A stretch of 43,509 bases of DNA from the NCBI GenBank assembly GCA_014323785.1, contig JACONJ010000049.1, forward strand, positions 1 to 43,509, written 5' to 3'. Positions within the stretch are counted from its first letter, which is position 1; each line of letters begins with the position of its first letter. This DNA is from Paracoccaceae bacterium. Its GTDB lineage: Bacteria; Pseudomonadota; Alphaproteobacteria; Rhodobacterales; Rhodobacteraceae. Of the stretch, positions 24,297 to 32,183 are shown piece by piece. The translations under genes were made by a program, and so were the position numbers. Below the pieces are notes generated by a model. The model saw nothing but the letters and a program-made list of their open reading frames with translations, was not told the DNA's origin and did no database searches.

Positions 24297-25907
24297 ATGT
24301 CAATCTGGGATGAGCTAAGGGCCCACCGCGCCGCGCAATCCGGGGGCCGGATTCTGGACCTGTTCGATGACCCGAACCGGGCCGCGCTCTTTTCGCGGCA
24401 GGCCGATGGACTGCTGTTCGACTTCTCAAAAACCATGCTTGATGCCACCGCCCTGTCTCTGCTGCTGGACCTGGCCCGCCACGCCGGTGTCACGACCCGG
24501 CGCACGGCGATGTTCGCCGGGGCCAGGATTAATGAGACCGAAGACCGTGCGGTGTTGCACACGGCCCTGCGGGCCCCGCACGGGCCGATCCTGGTTGATG
24601 GCACGGACGTCATGCCCGGGGTGCTGGCCACCCGCGTGCGCCTGGCGCGGTTCGCGGAAGATGTGCGCACGGGCCGCTGCACGGGGCAGGGCGGGGCAAT
24701 CACCGATGTGGTGAATATCGGGATCGGCGGCTCTGACCTGGGCCCCGCCATGGCGGCAATCGCGCTGGCCCCCTGTCACGACGGGCCACGCCTGCATTGC
24801 GTGTCCAACGTTGACGGCGCACATATCCACGATACGCTAAAACACCTCGACCCGGCGCGAACCCTGGTGATTGTCGCCTCAAAAACCTTCACAACCATTG
24901 AGACGATGACAAACGCCGAAACCGCCCGCGCCTGGATGGCGGCGACCGTTCCCCGTCCGGGCGCGCAGTTCGTGGCACTGTCCTCGGCGGTTGAAGCCGC
25001 CGCGCAATTTGGCATCGCGCCGGACCGGGTCTTTGGGTTTGCGGATTGGGTCGGCGGGCGCTACTCGCTTTGGGGCCCGATCGGGCTTGGGCTGATGCTG
25101 GCCATCGGCCCCGAAATGTTCGATCAGCTGCTGGCGGGCGGCCACGCCATGGACCGCCATTTTCAAAACGCCGCCCTGGCCGATAACTTGCCCGTCCTCT
25201 TGGCACTGGTGGGCATCTGGCACAACCAGATTTGCGGTTACGCCACCCGCGCCGTTCTGCCCTATGAGCAGCGGCTGTGCCGCTTTCCCGCCTATCTGCA
25301 GCAGCTGGAAATGGAATCAAACGGCAAAAGCGTGGCCATGGACGGCAGCCCGCTGACCGAACACAGCGGCCCCGTCGTGTGGGGGGAACCCGGCACAAAC
25401 GGGCAGCATGCCTTTTATCAGCTGCTCCATCAGGGCACCCGCATCATCCCCTGTGAATTCATGGTCGGGGCACGGGGCCACGCGCCGCATATGGCCCGTC
25501 AACACCGCCTTCTGGTGGCTAATTGTCTGGCCCAGTCCGAGGCCCTGATGCGCGGCCGGACCCTGGAACAGGCCACCGCGCACATGGCTGCCAGGGGGCT
25601 TGAAGGCCCGGAATTGCAGCGTCAGGCGCGCCACCGGGTGTTCCCGGGCAACCGCCCGTCAACCACCCTGGTCTACCCGCAGCTCACGCCGTTCGTTCTG
25701 GGCCAGCTGATCGCGCTTTATGAGCACCGGGTGTTCGTTGAGGGCGTGATTCTGGGCCTCAACCCCTTCGATCAATGGGGGGTGGAACTGGGTAAGGAAC
25801 TGGCCCTGACGCTGGAACCGATCCTGACCGGTGCCCGCGCTGGTGCGGGCAAGGACGGCTCTACCCTGATGCTGGCCGAAACCATCCGCCGGGGACAGGG
25901 CGTTTAG
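24297..25907 (+). CDS. pgi: Glucose-6-phosphate isomerase
   Basis: Interconverts glucose-6-phosphate and fructose-6-phosphate. It is 536 aa. Motifs: VNIGIGGSDLGPAMAA (phosphate-binding SIS block), IVASKTFTTIETMTNAE, the PGI signature around GYATRAVLPYEQRLCRFPAY, the catalytic Glu in MESNGKSV, and the C-terminal signature ILGLNPFDQWGVELGK. The start ATG 24297 lies six bases after pgl; the ribosome site is weak (ATAGGTCG), so translation probably depends on coupling. With zwf and pgl it lets carbon from gluconeogenesis cycle into 6-phosphogluconate. Confidence 0.96.
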   Translation: MSIWDELRAHRAAQSGGRILDLFDDPNRAALFSRQADGLLFDFSKTMLDATALSLLLDLARHAGVTTRRTAMFAGARINETEDRAVLHTALRAPHGPILVDGTDVMPGVLATRVRLARFAEDVRTGRCTGQGGAITDVVNIGIGGSDLGPAMAAIALAPCHDGPRLHCVSNVDGAHIHDTLKHLDPARTLVIVASKTFTTIETMTNAETARAWMAATVPRPGAQFVALSSAVEAAAQFGIAPDRVFGFADWVGGRYSLWGPIGLGLMLAIGPEMFDQLLAGGHAMDRHFQNAALADNLPVLLALVGIWHNQICGYATRAVLPYEQRLCRFPAYLQQLEMESNGKSVAMDGSPLTEHSGPVVWGEPGTNGQHAFYQLLHQGTRIIPCEFMVGARGHAPHMARQHRLLVANCLAQSEALMRGRTLEQATAHMAARGLEGPELQRQARHRVFPGNRPSTTLVYPQLTPFVLGQLIALYEHRVFVEGVILGLNPFDQWGVELGKELALTLEPILTGARAGAGKDGSTLMLAETIRRGQGV

Positions 25908-25920
25908 TGCACCGGTCCGG

Positions 25921-25946
25921 ATGGCTGTAAGGTGCGGGACAGCCAT
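25921..25946 (+). terminator. Hairpin after pgi
   Basis: ATGGCTGT (25921-25928) pairs perfectly with ACAGCCAT (25939-25946) around a 10-nt loop, 13 bases after the pgi stop. There is no T-tract. It separates pgi from the convergent tRNA gene. Confidence 0.4.
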
Positions 25947-25991
25947 GGAACACGACCACGGAACCTGATCAGAACCGGCGGATTAAGCGAC

Positions 25992-26065
25992 TGGAGCGGG
26001 TAACGGGAATCGAACCCGTAACTTAAGCTTGGGAAGCTCGCGTGATACCTTTTCACCATACCCGC
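25992..26065 (-). tRNA. tRNA-Gly, anticodon CCC
   Basis: The reverse strand folds as a complete cloverleaf of 74 nt including an encoded CCA. The acceptor GCGGGTA pairs with TACCCGC. The D-stem is GTGA/TCAC. The anticodon loop TTCCCAA gives CCC at 34-36. The T-arm is ACGGG-TTCGATT-CCCGT, with discriminator T. The anticodon stem CGAGC/GCTTA has a C-A mismatch at its top pair and a G-T next to it. It reads GGG glycine codons, which matter for the glycine-rich RTX proteins nearby. Confidence 0.93.
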
Positions 26066-26216
26066 GCCTGGGCCACAGAGCATAGCAGGATACCGGGTGC
26101 GCGTCAACGGGGGTGCGTGATCATCCGCCGCGGCTTTGCATGGTGGCCCGGTGCCCCGCTACAACACCTGTGCCTGGCGCAAGGCGGCAGGGTGTCCGCA
26201 GGGCACCCCCGCCGGA

Positions 26217-28259
26217 TCATCGGCGGCGGCGGCGGCCCCCCTTGCCAGCCCCCGCACCGCCCGCGCCATGGGCCACCTGTGGCAGGGGTACCACTCTGGC
26301 CAGTTCCGGGAACGGGTCGGTGGCGTGCGGGATCGCGCTGGCGTTGATGAAATGCGCCTGAAATCCTGGCGCGACGGCGGTTTCAACCTTGTGAATGCGG
26401 CTGACGATCCCCTCAATCTCTGCCCGTGCGGTGCGGTTGCACAGGGCAATGCGCGCCCCGTGGCCCGCGGCATTGCCTGCACTTGTTACCTTGTCCAGGG
26501 GCGCATCGGGGATCATGCCCAGCACCATGGCGTGTTTCGGGCTGATATGCGCCCCAAACGCCCCGGCCAGAACAATCCGGTCAACCTTGTCAACGCCCAA
26601 CTGGTCCATCAGTAGCCGCGCCCCCGCATACAATGCCGATTTCGCCAGCTGGATGGCCCGCACATCGCCTTGCGTCACGCTGATGCGGGGCCCCCCGCCG
26701 GCACTGCCATCGTGCAGCACATAGGCAAAGGTGCGGCCCTCGGGTTCACAGCGGCGGGTTCCCGTTGCCTCCGGCCCGCCGATCAGACCCGAGGCGTCAA
26801 GCACGCCTGCCATGCGCATTTCGGCCAGTGCCTCGATAATGCCGGACCCGCAAATGCCCGTCACGCCGGTGGCGGCGGTCGCCGCGGCAAAGCCGGGCTC
26901 ATCCGACCACAGCGCGCACCCGACAACGCGAAACCGCGGCTCCAGGGTTTCGGGGTCAATCTTGACCCGCTCAATGGCCCCCGGCGCGGCGCGCTGGCCG
27001 GCACTGATCTGCGCCCCCTCAAAAGCCGGCCCGGTGGGGGACGAACAGGCCAGAACCCCTTGGGTATTGCCCAGCAGAATCTCGGCATTGGTGCCGACAT
27101 CGACGATCATGACAAGGTCTTCCGACTGATCCGGCCGCTCGCTCAGCGCAACGGCGGCAGCATCCGCGCCCACATGCCCCGCAATGCAGGGCAGGATGTA
27201 GGTTTGCGCCTGCGGGCTGCCGGCGGTCAGGTCCAGGGTTTGGGCGGGCAGCGTGATGGCCCCTGACACCGCCAGCGCAAAGGGTGCCTGCCCCAGTTCC
27301 ACCGGGTCAATCCCCAGCAACAGGTGATGCATCACGGGATTGCAGACAATCGTCAGCTCAAAAATCAGCGCGGGGGAAATCCCGGCCGCGTCCGCGATCC
27401 CGGCGACCAGCGTGTTCAGGGCCTCACGCACGGCGGCCGTCATCTCGGCAGCACCACCGGGGGTCATCATGGCATAAGACACCCGGCTCATCAGGTCTTC
27501 GCCAAAGCGGATTTGCGGGTTCATAAGACCGGAAGAGGCACGCACCTCTCCACTGGCAAGATCGCACAGATGCGCCGCGATGGTGGTTGAACCCAGATCA
27601 ACCGCCAGCCCATAGAGCCCGCCCTGGTGCAGGCCGGGCCAGACGTCAAGAATCTGCGGTACCTCCGCACCTGCGGGGGTGTGAAGCGCAACGCTCACCT
27701 GCCATCCCCCCTTGCGCAGGGCTGGCTGCAGTTTGCACAGAACCGCCGGATCGGCCCGCGCGTGGTCTATGCCCCATTGCGTCCGCAGCGCGGCGCACAA
27801 ACGCTCCAGATCGCCCGACGGGCTGTGCATATCCGGCACCGCAACCTCTGCCAGCACCAGCCGCGTGGCCGGGGCCATGGTCATCGGACGGTCAAGGGCT
27901 GCCTTGCGCACCACCTGGCGGTGAACCTGGCTTTCAGGCGGCACATCGATCACGGCATCGCCGCGGATGGTCGCCTGGCAGCCCAGCCGCCGCCCGCGTG
28001 CCAAGCCCCGCACCCGGTCATAGCGGGCCTCGACGGCATTCCAGTCCGACAACGCGGTGCGGGTGACTGTCACGCCATGCTTGGGAAAATCGCCATAGGA
28101 CGGCGCGACCTGGCATTTGGAACATATGCCCCGCCCGCCGCAGACGCTGTCCAGATCAACGCCCAGCTGCCGGGCCGCTGTCAGGATCGGTGTGCCGACG
28201 GGGAACCGCCCGCGTTTGCCCGAAGGCGTGAAGATGATAAGGGGGTCGGTCCGTGCCAT
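26217..28259 (-). CDS. ASKHA-domain ferredoxin protein, RACo-like activator of corrinoid proteins
   Basis: A 680-aa protein from ATG 28259; the open frame extends to 28406 but lacks homology there. Residues 1-100 are a 2Fe-2S ferredoxin domain with Cys40, Cys46, Cys49 (VCGGRGICSKC) and Cys94 (GCQA). From about residue 220 the ASKHA domain follows: YGLAVDLGSTTIAAHLCDL (phosphate-1), VIVDVGTNAEI-type VGTNAEILLG, GICGSGIIEALAEM and IVLAGAFGAHI. RACo and RamA relatives use ATP to return inactive Co(II) corrinoid proteins to Co(I), and serve methyltransferases such as betaine demethylation systems. No corrinoid partner lies next to it. The C-terminus is a Gly/Ala linker ending in five arginines. 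It is divergent from ilvB. Confidence 0.88.
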   Translation of the reverse strand: MARTDPLIIFTPSGKRGRFPVGTPILTAARQLGVDLDSVCGGRGICSKCQVAPSYGDFPKHGVTVTRTALSDWNAVEARYDRVRGLARGRRLGCQATIRGDAVIDVPPESQVHRQVVRKAALDRPMTMAPATRLVLAEVAVPDMHSPSGDLERLCAALRTQWGIDHARADPAVLCKLQPALRKGGWQVSVALHTPAGAEVPQILDVWPGLHQGGLYGLAVDLGSTTIAAHLCDLASGEVRASSGLMNPQIRFGEDLMSRVSYAMMTPGGAAEMTAAVREALNTLVAGIADAAGISPALIFELTIVCNPVMHHLLLGIDPVELGQAPFALAVSGAITLPAQTLDLTAGSPQAQTYILPCIAGHVGADAAAVALSERPDQSEDLVMIVDVGTNAEILLGNTQGVLACSSPTGPAFEGAQISAGQRAAPGAIERVKIDPETLEPRFRVVGCALWSDEPGFAAATAATGVTGICGSGIIEALAEMRMAGVLDASGLIGGPEATGTRRCEPEGRTFAYVLHDGSAGGGPRISVTQGDVRAIQLAKSALYAGARLLMDQLGVDKVDRIVLAGAFGAHISPKHAMVLGMIPDAPLDKVTSAGNAAGHGARIALCNRTARAEIEGIVSRIHKVETAVAPGFQAHFINASAIPHATDPFPELARVVPLPQVAHGAGGAGAGKGGRRRRR

Positions 28260-28590
28260 GCGCCACCTGCGTCGTGCTCGCCCCCGGGGTTGTAGCCCGC
28301 AGGCGGCTGTGCGCAATATCGCTTTGCGGTAAATTTCGCCAGGATACCGCCGGCCGGGGCGGTTGCGGAACGAATTTAGTGCCATCCCCGCGCGGAGCGG
28401 CTGCAAATCCGGGGCTGGCCCTTGCCAACAGAACCAAAAGGCCCGAACACTTGGTGCCAGTCACGGAATTTATAAGGGTTTGCCCCTTGCCTTGATGACA
28501 AACCCGAATACATCGTCAAACATTATGCGACCCGACCTCGGGCGGGCCGGGGGCGGGGCCGCACCCCGCCTACAGAAGGATGCGAAACAG
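28260..28590. other. Intergenic region between the divergent ASKHA gene and ilvB
   Basis: A 331-bp region that must hold both promoters. TATAAG at 28471-28476 is a possible -10 for ilvB, but no well-spaced -35 is visible. In-frame ATGs at 28495 and 28525 could lengthen IlvB, but the residues there are not family-like. AGAAGGA (28574-28580) supports the start at 28591. I see no leader peptide of the branched-chain attenuator type. Confidence 0.45.
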
Positions 28591-30345
28591 ATGACACGTC
28601 AGATGACCGGCGCACAGATGGTGGTAGAGGCCCTGAAGGATCAGGGCGTTGACACGGTATTCGGCTACCCCGGCGGTGCGGTGCTCCCGATCTATGACGA
28701 GGTCTTTCAGCAAAATGCGATTCGGCACATTCTGGTGCGCCATGAACAGGGTGCGGTGCACGCGGCCGAGGGCTATGCCCGCTCCACCGGCAGGCCCGGC
28801 GTGGTGCTGGTAACGTCGGGCCCGGGCGCGACCAACGCGGTAACGGGCCTGACCGATGCCTTGATGGATTCGATCCCGATTGTCGTTCTGACCGGCCAGG
28901 TGCCAACCTTCATGATCGGCTCTGACGCGTTTCAAGAGGCCGACACCGTCGGCATCACCCGCCCCTGCACCAAGATGAACTGGCTGGTGAAGGACACCGA
29001 CACCCTGGCCGAAACCATGCACCAGGCGTTTCACATCGCCACCGCGGGCCGCCCCGGCCCGGTGCTGATCGACATTCCAAAGGACGTGCAGTTCGCCACC
29101 GGCACCTACACGCCCAAGGGCAAGGCCGGAACCGCGCAGTATCAGCCGCGCGTCAAGGGCGATGGCGGGATCATCACCGCCCTGGTCAAGGCCATGGAAC
29201 AGGCCGAACGCCCGCTGTTCTACACCGGCGGCGGGGTGATCAACTCCGGCCCCCGTGCCAGCGCCCTGTTGCGCGAATTGGTGGCGGCCACCGGCTTTCC
29301 CGTGACCTCAACCCTGATGGGCCTGGGCAGCTATCCGGCCTCGGGCAGCAACTGGCTGGGGATGCTGGGCATGCACGGCCTGTACGAGGCCAACCTGGCG
29401 ATGCATGGCTGCGATCTGATGATCAATGTCGGGGCCCGGTTCGACGACCGAATCACCGGGCGCATCGCCGATTTCAGCCCCGATTCGGTCAAGGCGCACA
29501 TCGATATCGACCCCTCCTCAATCAATAAGGTGATCCACGCGGATTTCCCGATCATCGGCGATGTCGGCCACGTGCTGGAAGACGTCCTGCGCATCTGGAC
29601 ATCCCGCGGGCGCAAAACGAACGCGGCGGGCCTTCGGAACTGGTGGGCCAGGATCCAAGGCTGGCGGCAGGTGCGCTGCCTAGCTTACACGAATTCAGAA
29701 CGGACCATCAAACCGCAATACGCCCTGGAACGGCTGGAGGCACTGACCAAAGATCGCAACCGTTATATCACAACCGAGGTCGGCCAGCATCAGATGTGGG
29801 CCGCCCAGTATATGGGGTTTGAGGAACCGAACCGCTGGATGACATCGGGCGGCCTGGGCACCATGGGCTATGGGGTGCCGGCCTCGATCGGGGTGCAGGT
29901 CGCCCACCCGGATGCGCTGGTCATCAATGTGGCCGGCGAAGCCTCCTGGCTGATGAACATGCAGGAAATGGGCACCGCGGTGCAGTACCGCCTGCCGGTC
30001 AAGCAATTCATCCTGAACAACGAACGCCTGGGCATGGTCCGCCAGTGGCAGGAGCTGCTGCATGGAGAGCGTTACAGCCATTCCTGGTCCGAGGCCCTGC
30101 CCGATTTCGTGAAACTGGCCCAGGCGTTCGGCTGCAAGGGCATCATCTGCACCAATCCGGCCCGCCTTGATGATGCGATTACAGAGATGCTGGACTACGA
30201 CGGGCCGGTGATCTTCGATTGCGTGGTTGAAAAGCACGAAAACTGCTTTCCAATGATCCCGTCGGGCAAGGCCCATAACGAAATGCTGCTGGGCCAGGCC
30301 ACGACGCAGGGCGTGATTGACGCCAGGGGCGGCGTGCTGGTGTAA
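28591..30345 (+). CDS. ilvB: Acetolactate synthase, large (catalytic) subunit
   Basis: Condenses two pyruvates, or pyruvate and 2-oxobutyrate, in valine, leucine and isoleucine synthesis; needs thiamine diphosphate, Mg and FAD. It is 584 aa from ATG 28591. The N-terminal TPP domain has GVDTVFGYPGGAVLPIYD with the catalytic Glu in RHEQGAVHAAEGYAR. LVTSGPGATNAVTG follows. The central domain has VGARFDDRITG. The C-terminal TPP site is GGLGTMGYGVPASIG and NVAGEASWLMNMQEM, then NNERLGMVRQWQ. The usual GDGSF metal motif is replaced by AGEASW, as in other alphaproteobacterial IlvB proteins I recall. The regulatory subunit gene ilvN does not follow within the window. Confidence 0.94.
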   Translation: MTRQMTGAQMVVEALKDQGVDTVFGYPGGAVLPIYDEVFQQNAIRHILVRHEQGAVHAAEGYARSTGRPGVVLVTSGPGATNAVTGLTDALMDSIPIVVLTGQVPTFMIGSDAFQEADTVGITRPCTKMNWLVKDTDTLAETMHQAFHIATAGRPGPVLIDIPKDVQFATGTYTPKGKAGTAQYQPRVKGDGGIITALVKAMEQAERPLFYTGGGVINSGPRASALLRELVAATGFPVTSTLMGLGSYPASGSNWLGMLGMHGLYEANLAMHGCDLMINVGARFDDRITGRIADFSPDSVKAHIDIDPSSINKVIHADFPIIGDVGHVLEDVLRIWTSRGRKTNAAGLRNWWARIQGWRQVRCLAYTNSERTIKPQYALERLEALTKDRNRYITTEVGQHQMWAAQYMGFEEPNRWMTSGGLGTMGYGVPASIGVQVAHPDALVINVAGEASWLMNMQEMGTAVQYRLPVKQFILNNERLGMVRQWQELLHGERYSHSWSEALPDFVKLAQAFGCKGIICTNPARLDDAITEMLDYDGPVIFDCVVEKHENCFPMIPSGKAHNEMLLGQATTQGVIDARGGVLV

Positions 30346-30734
30346 GGGACTGGTGTAAAGGAACCGGCGCATCCTGTCACAGGGATTTTGCCTGGGCTCC
30401 GCCCCCCGGCACATGTCGGCTCGACTCGGCCTGCCGCCATCGCCTCGGGGAACCGCACGGTCAGCCGAATCGGGGCAATCACATCGGCCCAGGGCCGCAA
30501 TGCGCCCGCCCGTGCATCCGCGAAACTACCCCGGGGCCGCAAATCGCCGTGCATTCTGGCCCTCCGCACAAGCACCGCAACAGAAATCCCAAAAAATCGT
30601 GGAACGGGCCGAATTGGGGGTTGCAAACCTGCCCCCCCTCCCCCCTTAACTCCAAGATGCCAGGTGCCCGAATCGGGTGGCTGGGCATAACAGCGGGGTC
30701 GCACCCGCACCGGACAACAAAGGAAACCTGAACT
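30346..30734. other. Intergenic region between ilvB and the second RTX gene
   Basis: 389 bp with no supported gene. It contains the 34-bp block shared with the region before the third RTX gene (30499-30532), a short A-run (AAAAAAT near 30592), and a C-rich stretch (CCCCCCCTCCCCCC near 30640). An AAAGGAAA ribosome site lies ten bases before ATG 30735. No convincing ilvB terminator was found. Confidence 0.5.
30499..30532 (+). promoter_or_regulatory. 34-bp block shared by two RTX upstream regions (copy 1)
   Basis: Matches 33903-33936 at 31 of 34 positions; the core GCATCCGCGAAACT is identical. It is 203 bp upstream of the 30735 start. It may be a regulator site or 5'-UTR element, or a leftover of gene duplication. 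Confidence 0.5.
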
Positions 30735-30947
30735 ATGAGCAACACCATCAACAACCACTATGACCACGCTGGCAGACCTTTTGCGGACTACTGGTCTGAT
30801 ATTCTCCACGGAGTATGGAAGGGAGTCGGTTCCAACGGGGACGACCGGGCGGGTTACTCTGACTTTTTCACTGGAGCGGGATACCAATTCTGGTATGGCT
30901 TCGGTGGCAACGACTACGTGGAGGCCAATCACAATGGTCGCAAATGA
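30735..30947 (+). pseudogene. 5' part of the second RTX gene, ended by an in-frame TGA
   Basis: Seventy codons from ATG 30735 (AAAGGAAA ribosome site). They encode NNHYDHAGRPFADYW, then GSNGDDRAGYSDF and TGAGYQFWYGFGGNDYVEAN. The frame stops at TGA 30945-30947. The same frame then continues open to 33815. In the second copy of this domain, at about 32020, the equivalent codon is GGA (Gly) and the following residues WFQGGSG are identical. One G-to-T change therefore explains the stop. Removing it would give one protein of 1026 aa. Confidence 0.8.
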
Positions 30948-32183
30948 TGGTTCCAGGGCGGTTCCGGCATCGATACCATTGCGTACTCCCATGCGTGGAC
31001 CGGTGTGCAAATCAGCCTCAAGGCGAATAAGGCTAAGTGGGGCTGGGGCACAGGCCCCGGGTCAACAGAGGATCATATCTCTGGCTTTGAAAACGTCATT
31101 GGCTCCCGTCACGCGGACACCATTGAAGGCTCTGCCGGGAACAACCGCATTGAAGGCGGTGCCGGGAATGACGCACTCAAAGGCAACGATGGGGATGATA
31201 CCCTCATCGGTGGTGCCGGGGGTGATGCCCTTGACGGCGGTGCCGGGACAGACTGGGCCAGTTATGAAAACGCTGGTAGTGGTGTCACTGCATCTTTGAA
31301 AGGCTTTCAATTTGGAAGTGCCGAAGGGGATGCCTTGGGCGATACTTACAATGGCATCGAGAGTCTTCTTGGGTCCGCTCATAATGATCGTCTGGTTGGT
31401 GATAATGGGGCGAATCACATCAAGGGTAATCCCGGCGATGATATCCTTATGGGTGGTGCCGGTAACGATACACTTGATGGCGGTGCCAATGGTAACGATA
31501 CACTTGATGGCGGTGCCGGGGCTGATACTTTCCTTTTCGGTTCCCAGTGGTCTCACGATTCAATCACCGACTTTGAGGTCGGCGTTGACAGGCTACTCTA
31601 TATTCACGGTGACCCCTCCCGTCTGGATTTTACCGCATCCAAGGTTGATGCTGGTGTAAGCGTTACGTGGGGTCAGTTACATTCTTCCCTTACATTCCGG
31701 GATAAGGATCTGGCTTGGTGGGCAACTGCCGAGGCGGTTCTCTTTGGTGTGGTTCCCGAACCTGAAGTCACGCCGGAACCTGAGGCTGAAGTCACGCCGG
31801 AACCCGTGAACATGACAAAATCTAACAACCACTATGATCACACTGGTGCCAAGATTAAGGACTACTGGCCTTATCTCGCCCTCCCCTACGGCCACCGGAA
31901 GGGAATCGGTTCCAACGGGGATGACCGGGCGGGTTACTCTGACTTTGGCACTGGAGCGGGATACCAATTCTGGTATGGCTTCGGTGGCAACGACTACGTG
32001 AATGCCAATCAGAATGGCTTCAAAGGATGGTTCCAGGGCGGTTCCGGCACCGATACCATTGATTATTCTTTCGCGTATACCGGTGTGAACATAAATCTCC
32101 TCACAAATAAAGCCAGCTTTGGCACAGGCCCCAGGTCAACAGAGGATCATATCTCTGGCTTTGAAAACGTCATTGGCTCCCGC
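30750..32183 (+). repeat. Two copies of an unrecognised roughly 120-residue domain in the second RTX gene
   Basis: 30750-31109 and 31824-32183 are about 360 bp each with high nucleotide identity. They are offset by 1074-1080 bp because of a 6-bp insertion in the second copy. Shared protein blocks: NNHYDH, DYW, SNGDDRAGYSDF, TGAGYQFWYGFGGNDYV, WFQGGSG, STEDHISGFENVIGSR. Confidence 0.88.

Noticed and set aside
28495-28590. Leader peptide or N-terminal extension of IlvB
   Set aside because: The residues are in frame with ilvB but do not resemble the family N-terminus, lack a run of branched-chain residues, and a better ribosome site supports 28591.
30945-30947. TGA read as selenocysteine or tryptophan
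   Set aside because: The duplicate has glycine at this place, no selenocysteine insertion hairpin is evident, and other genes in the window end normally with TGA.
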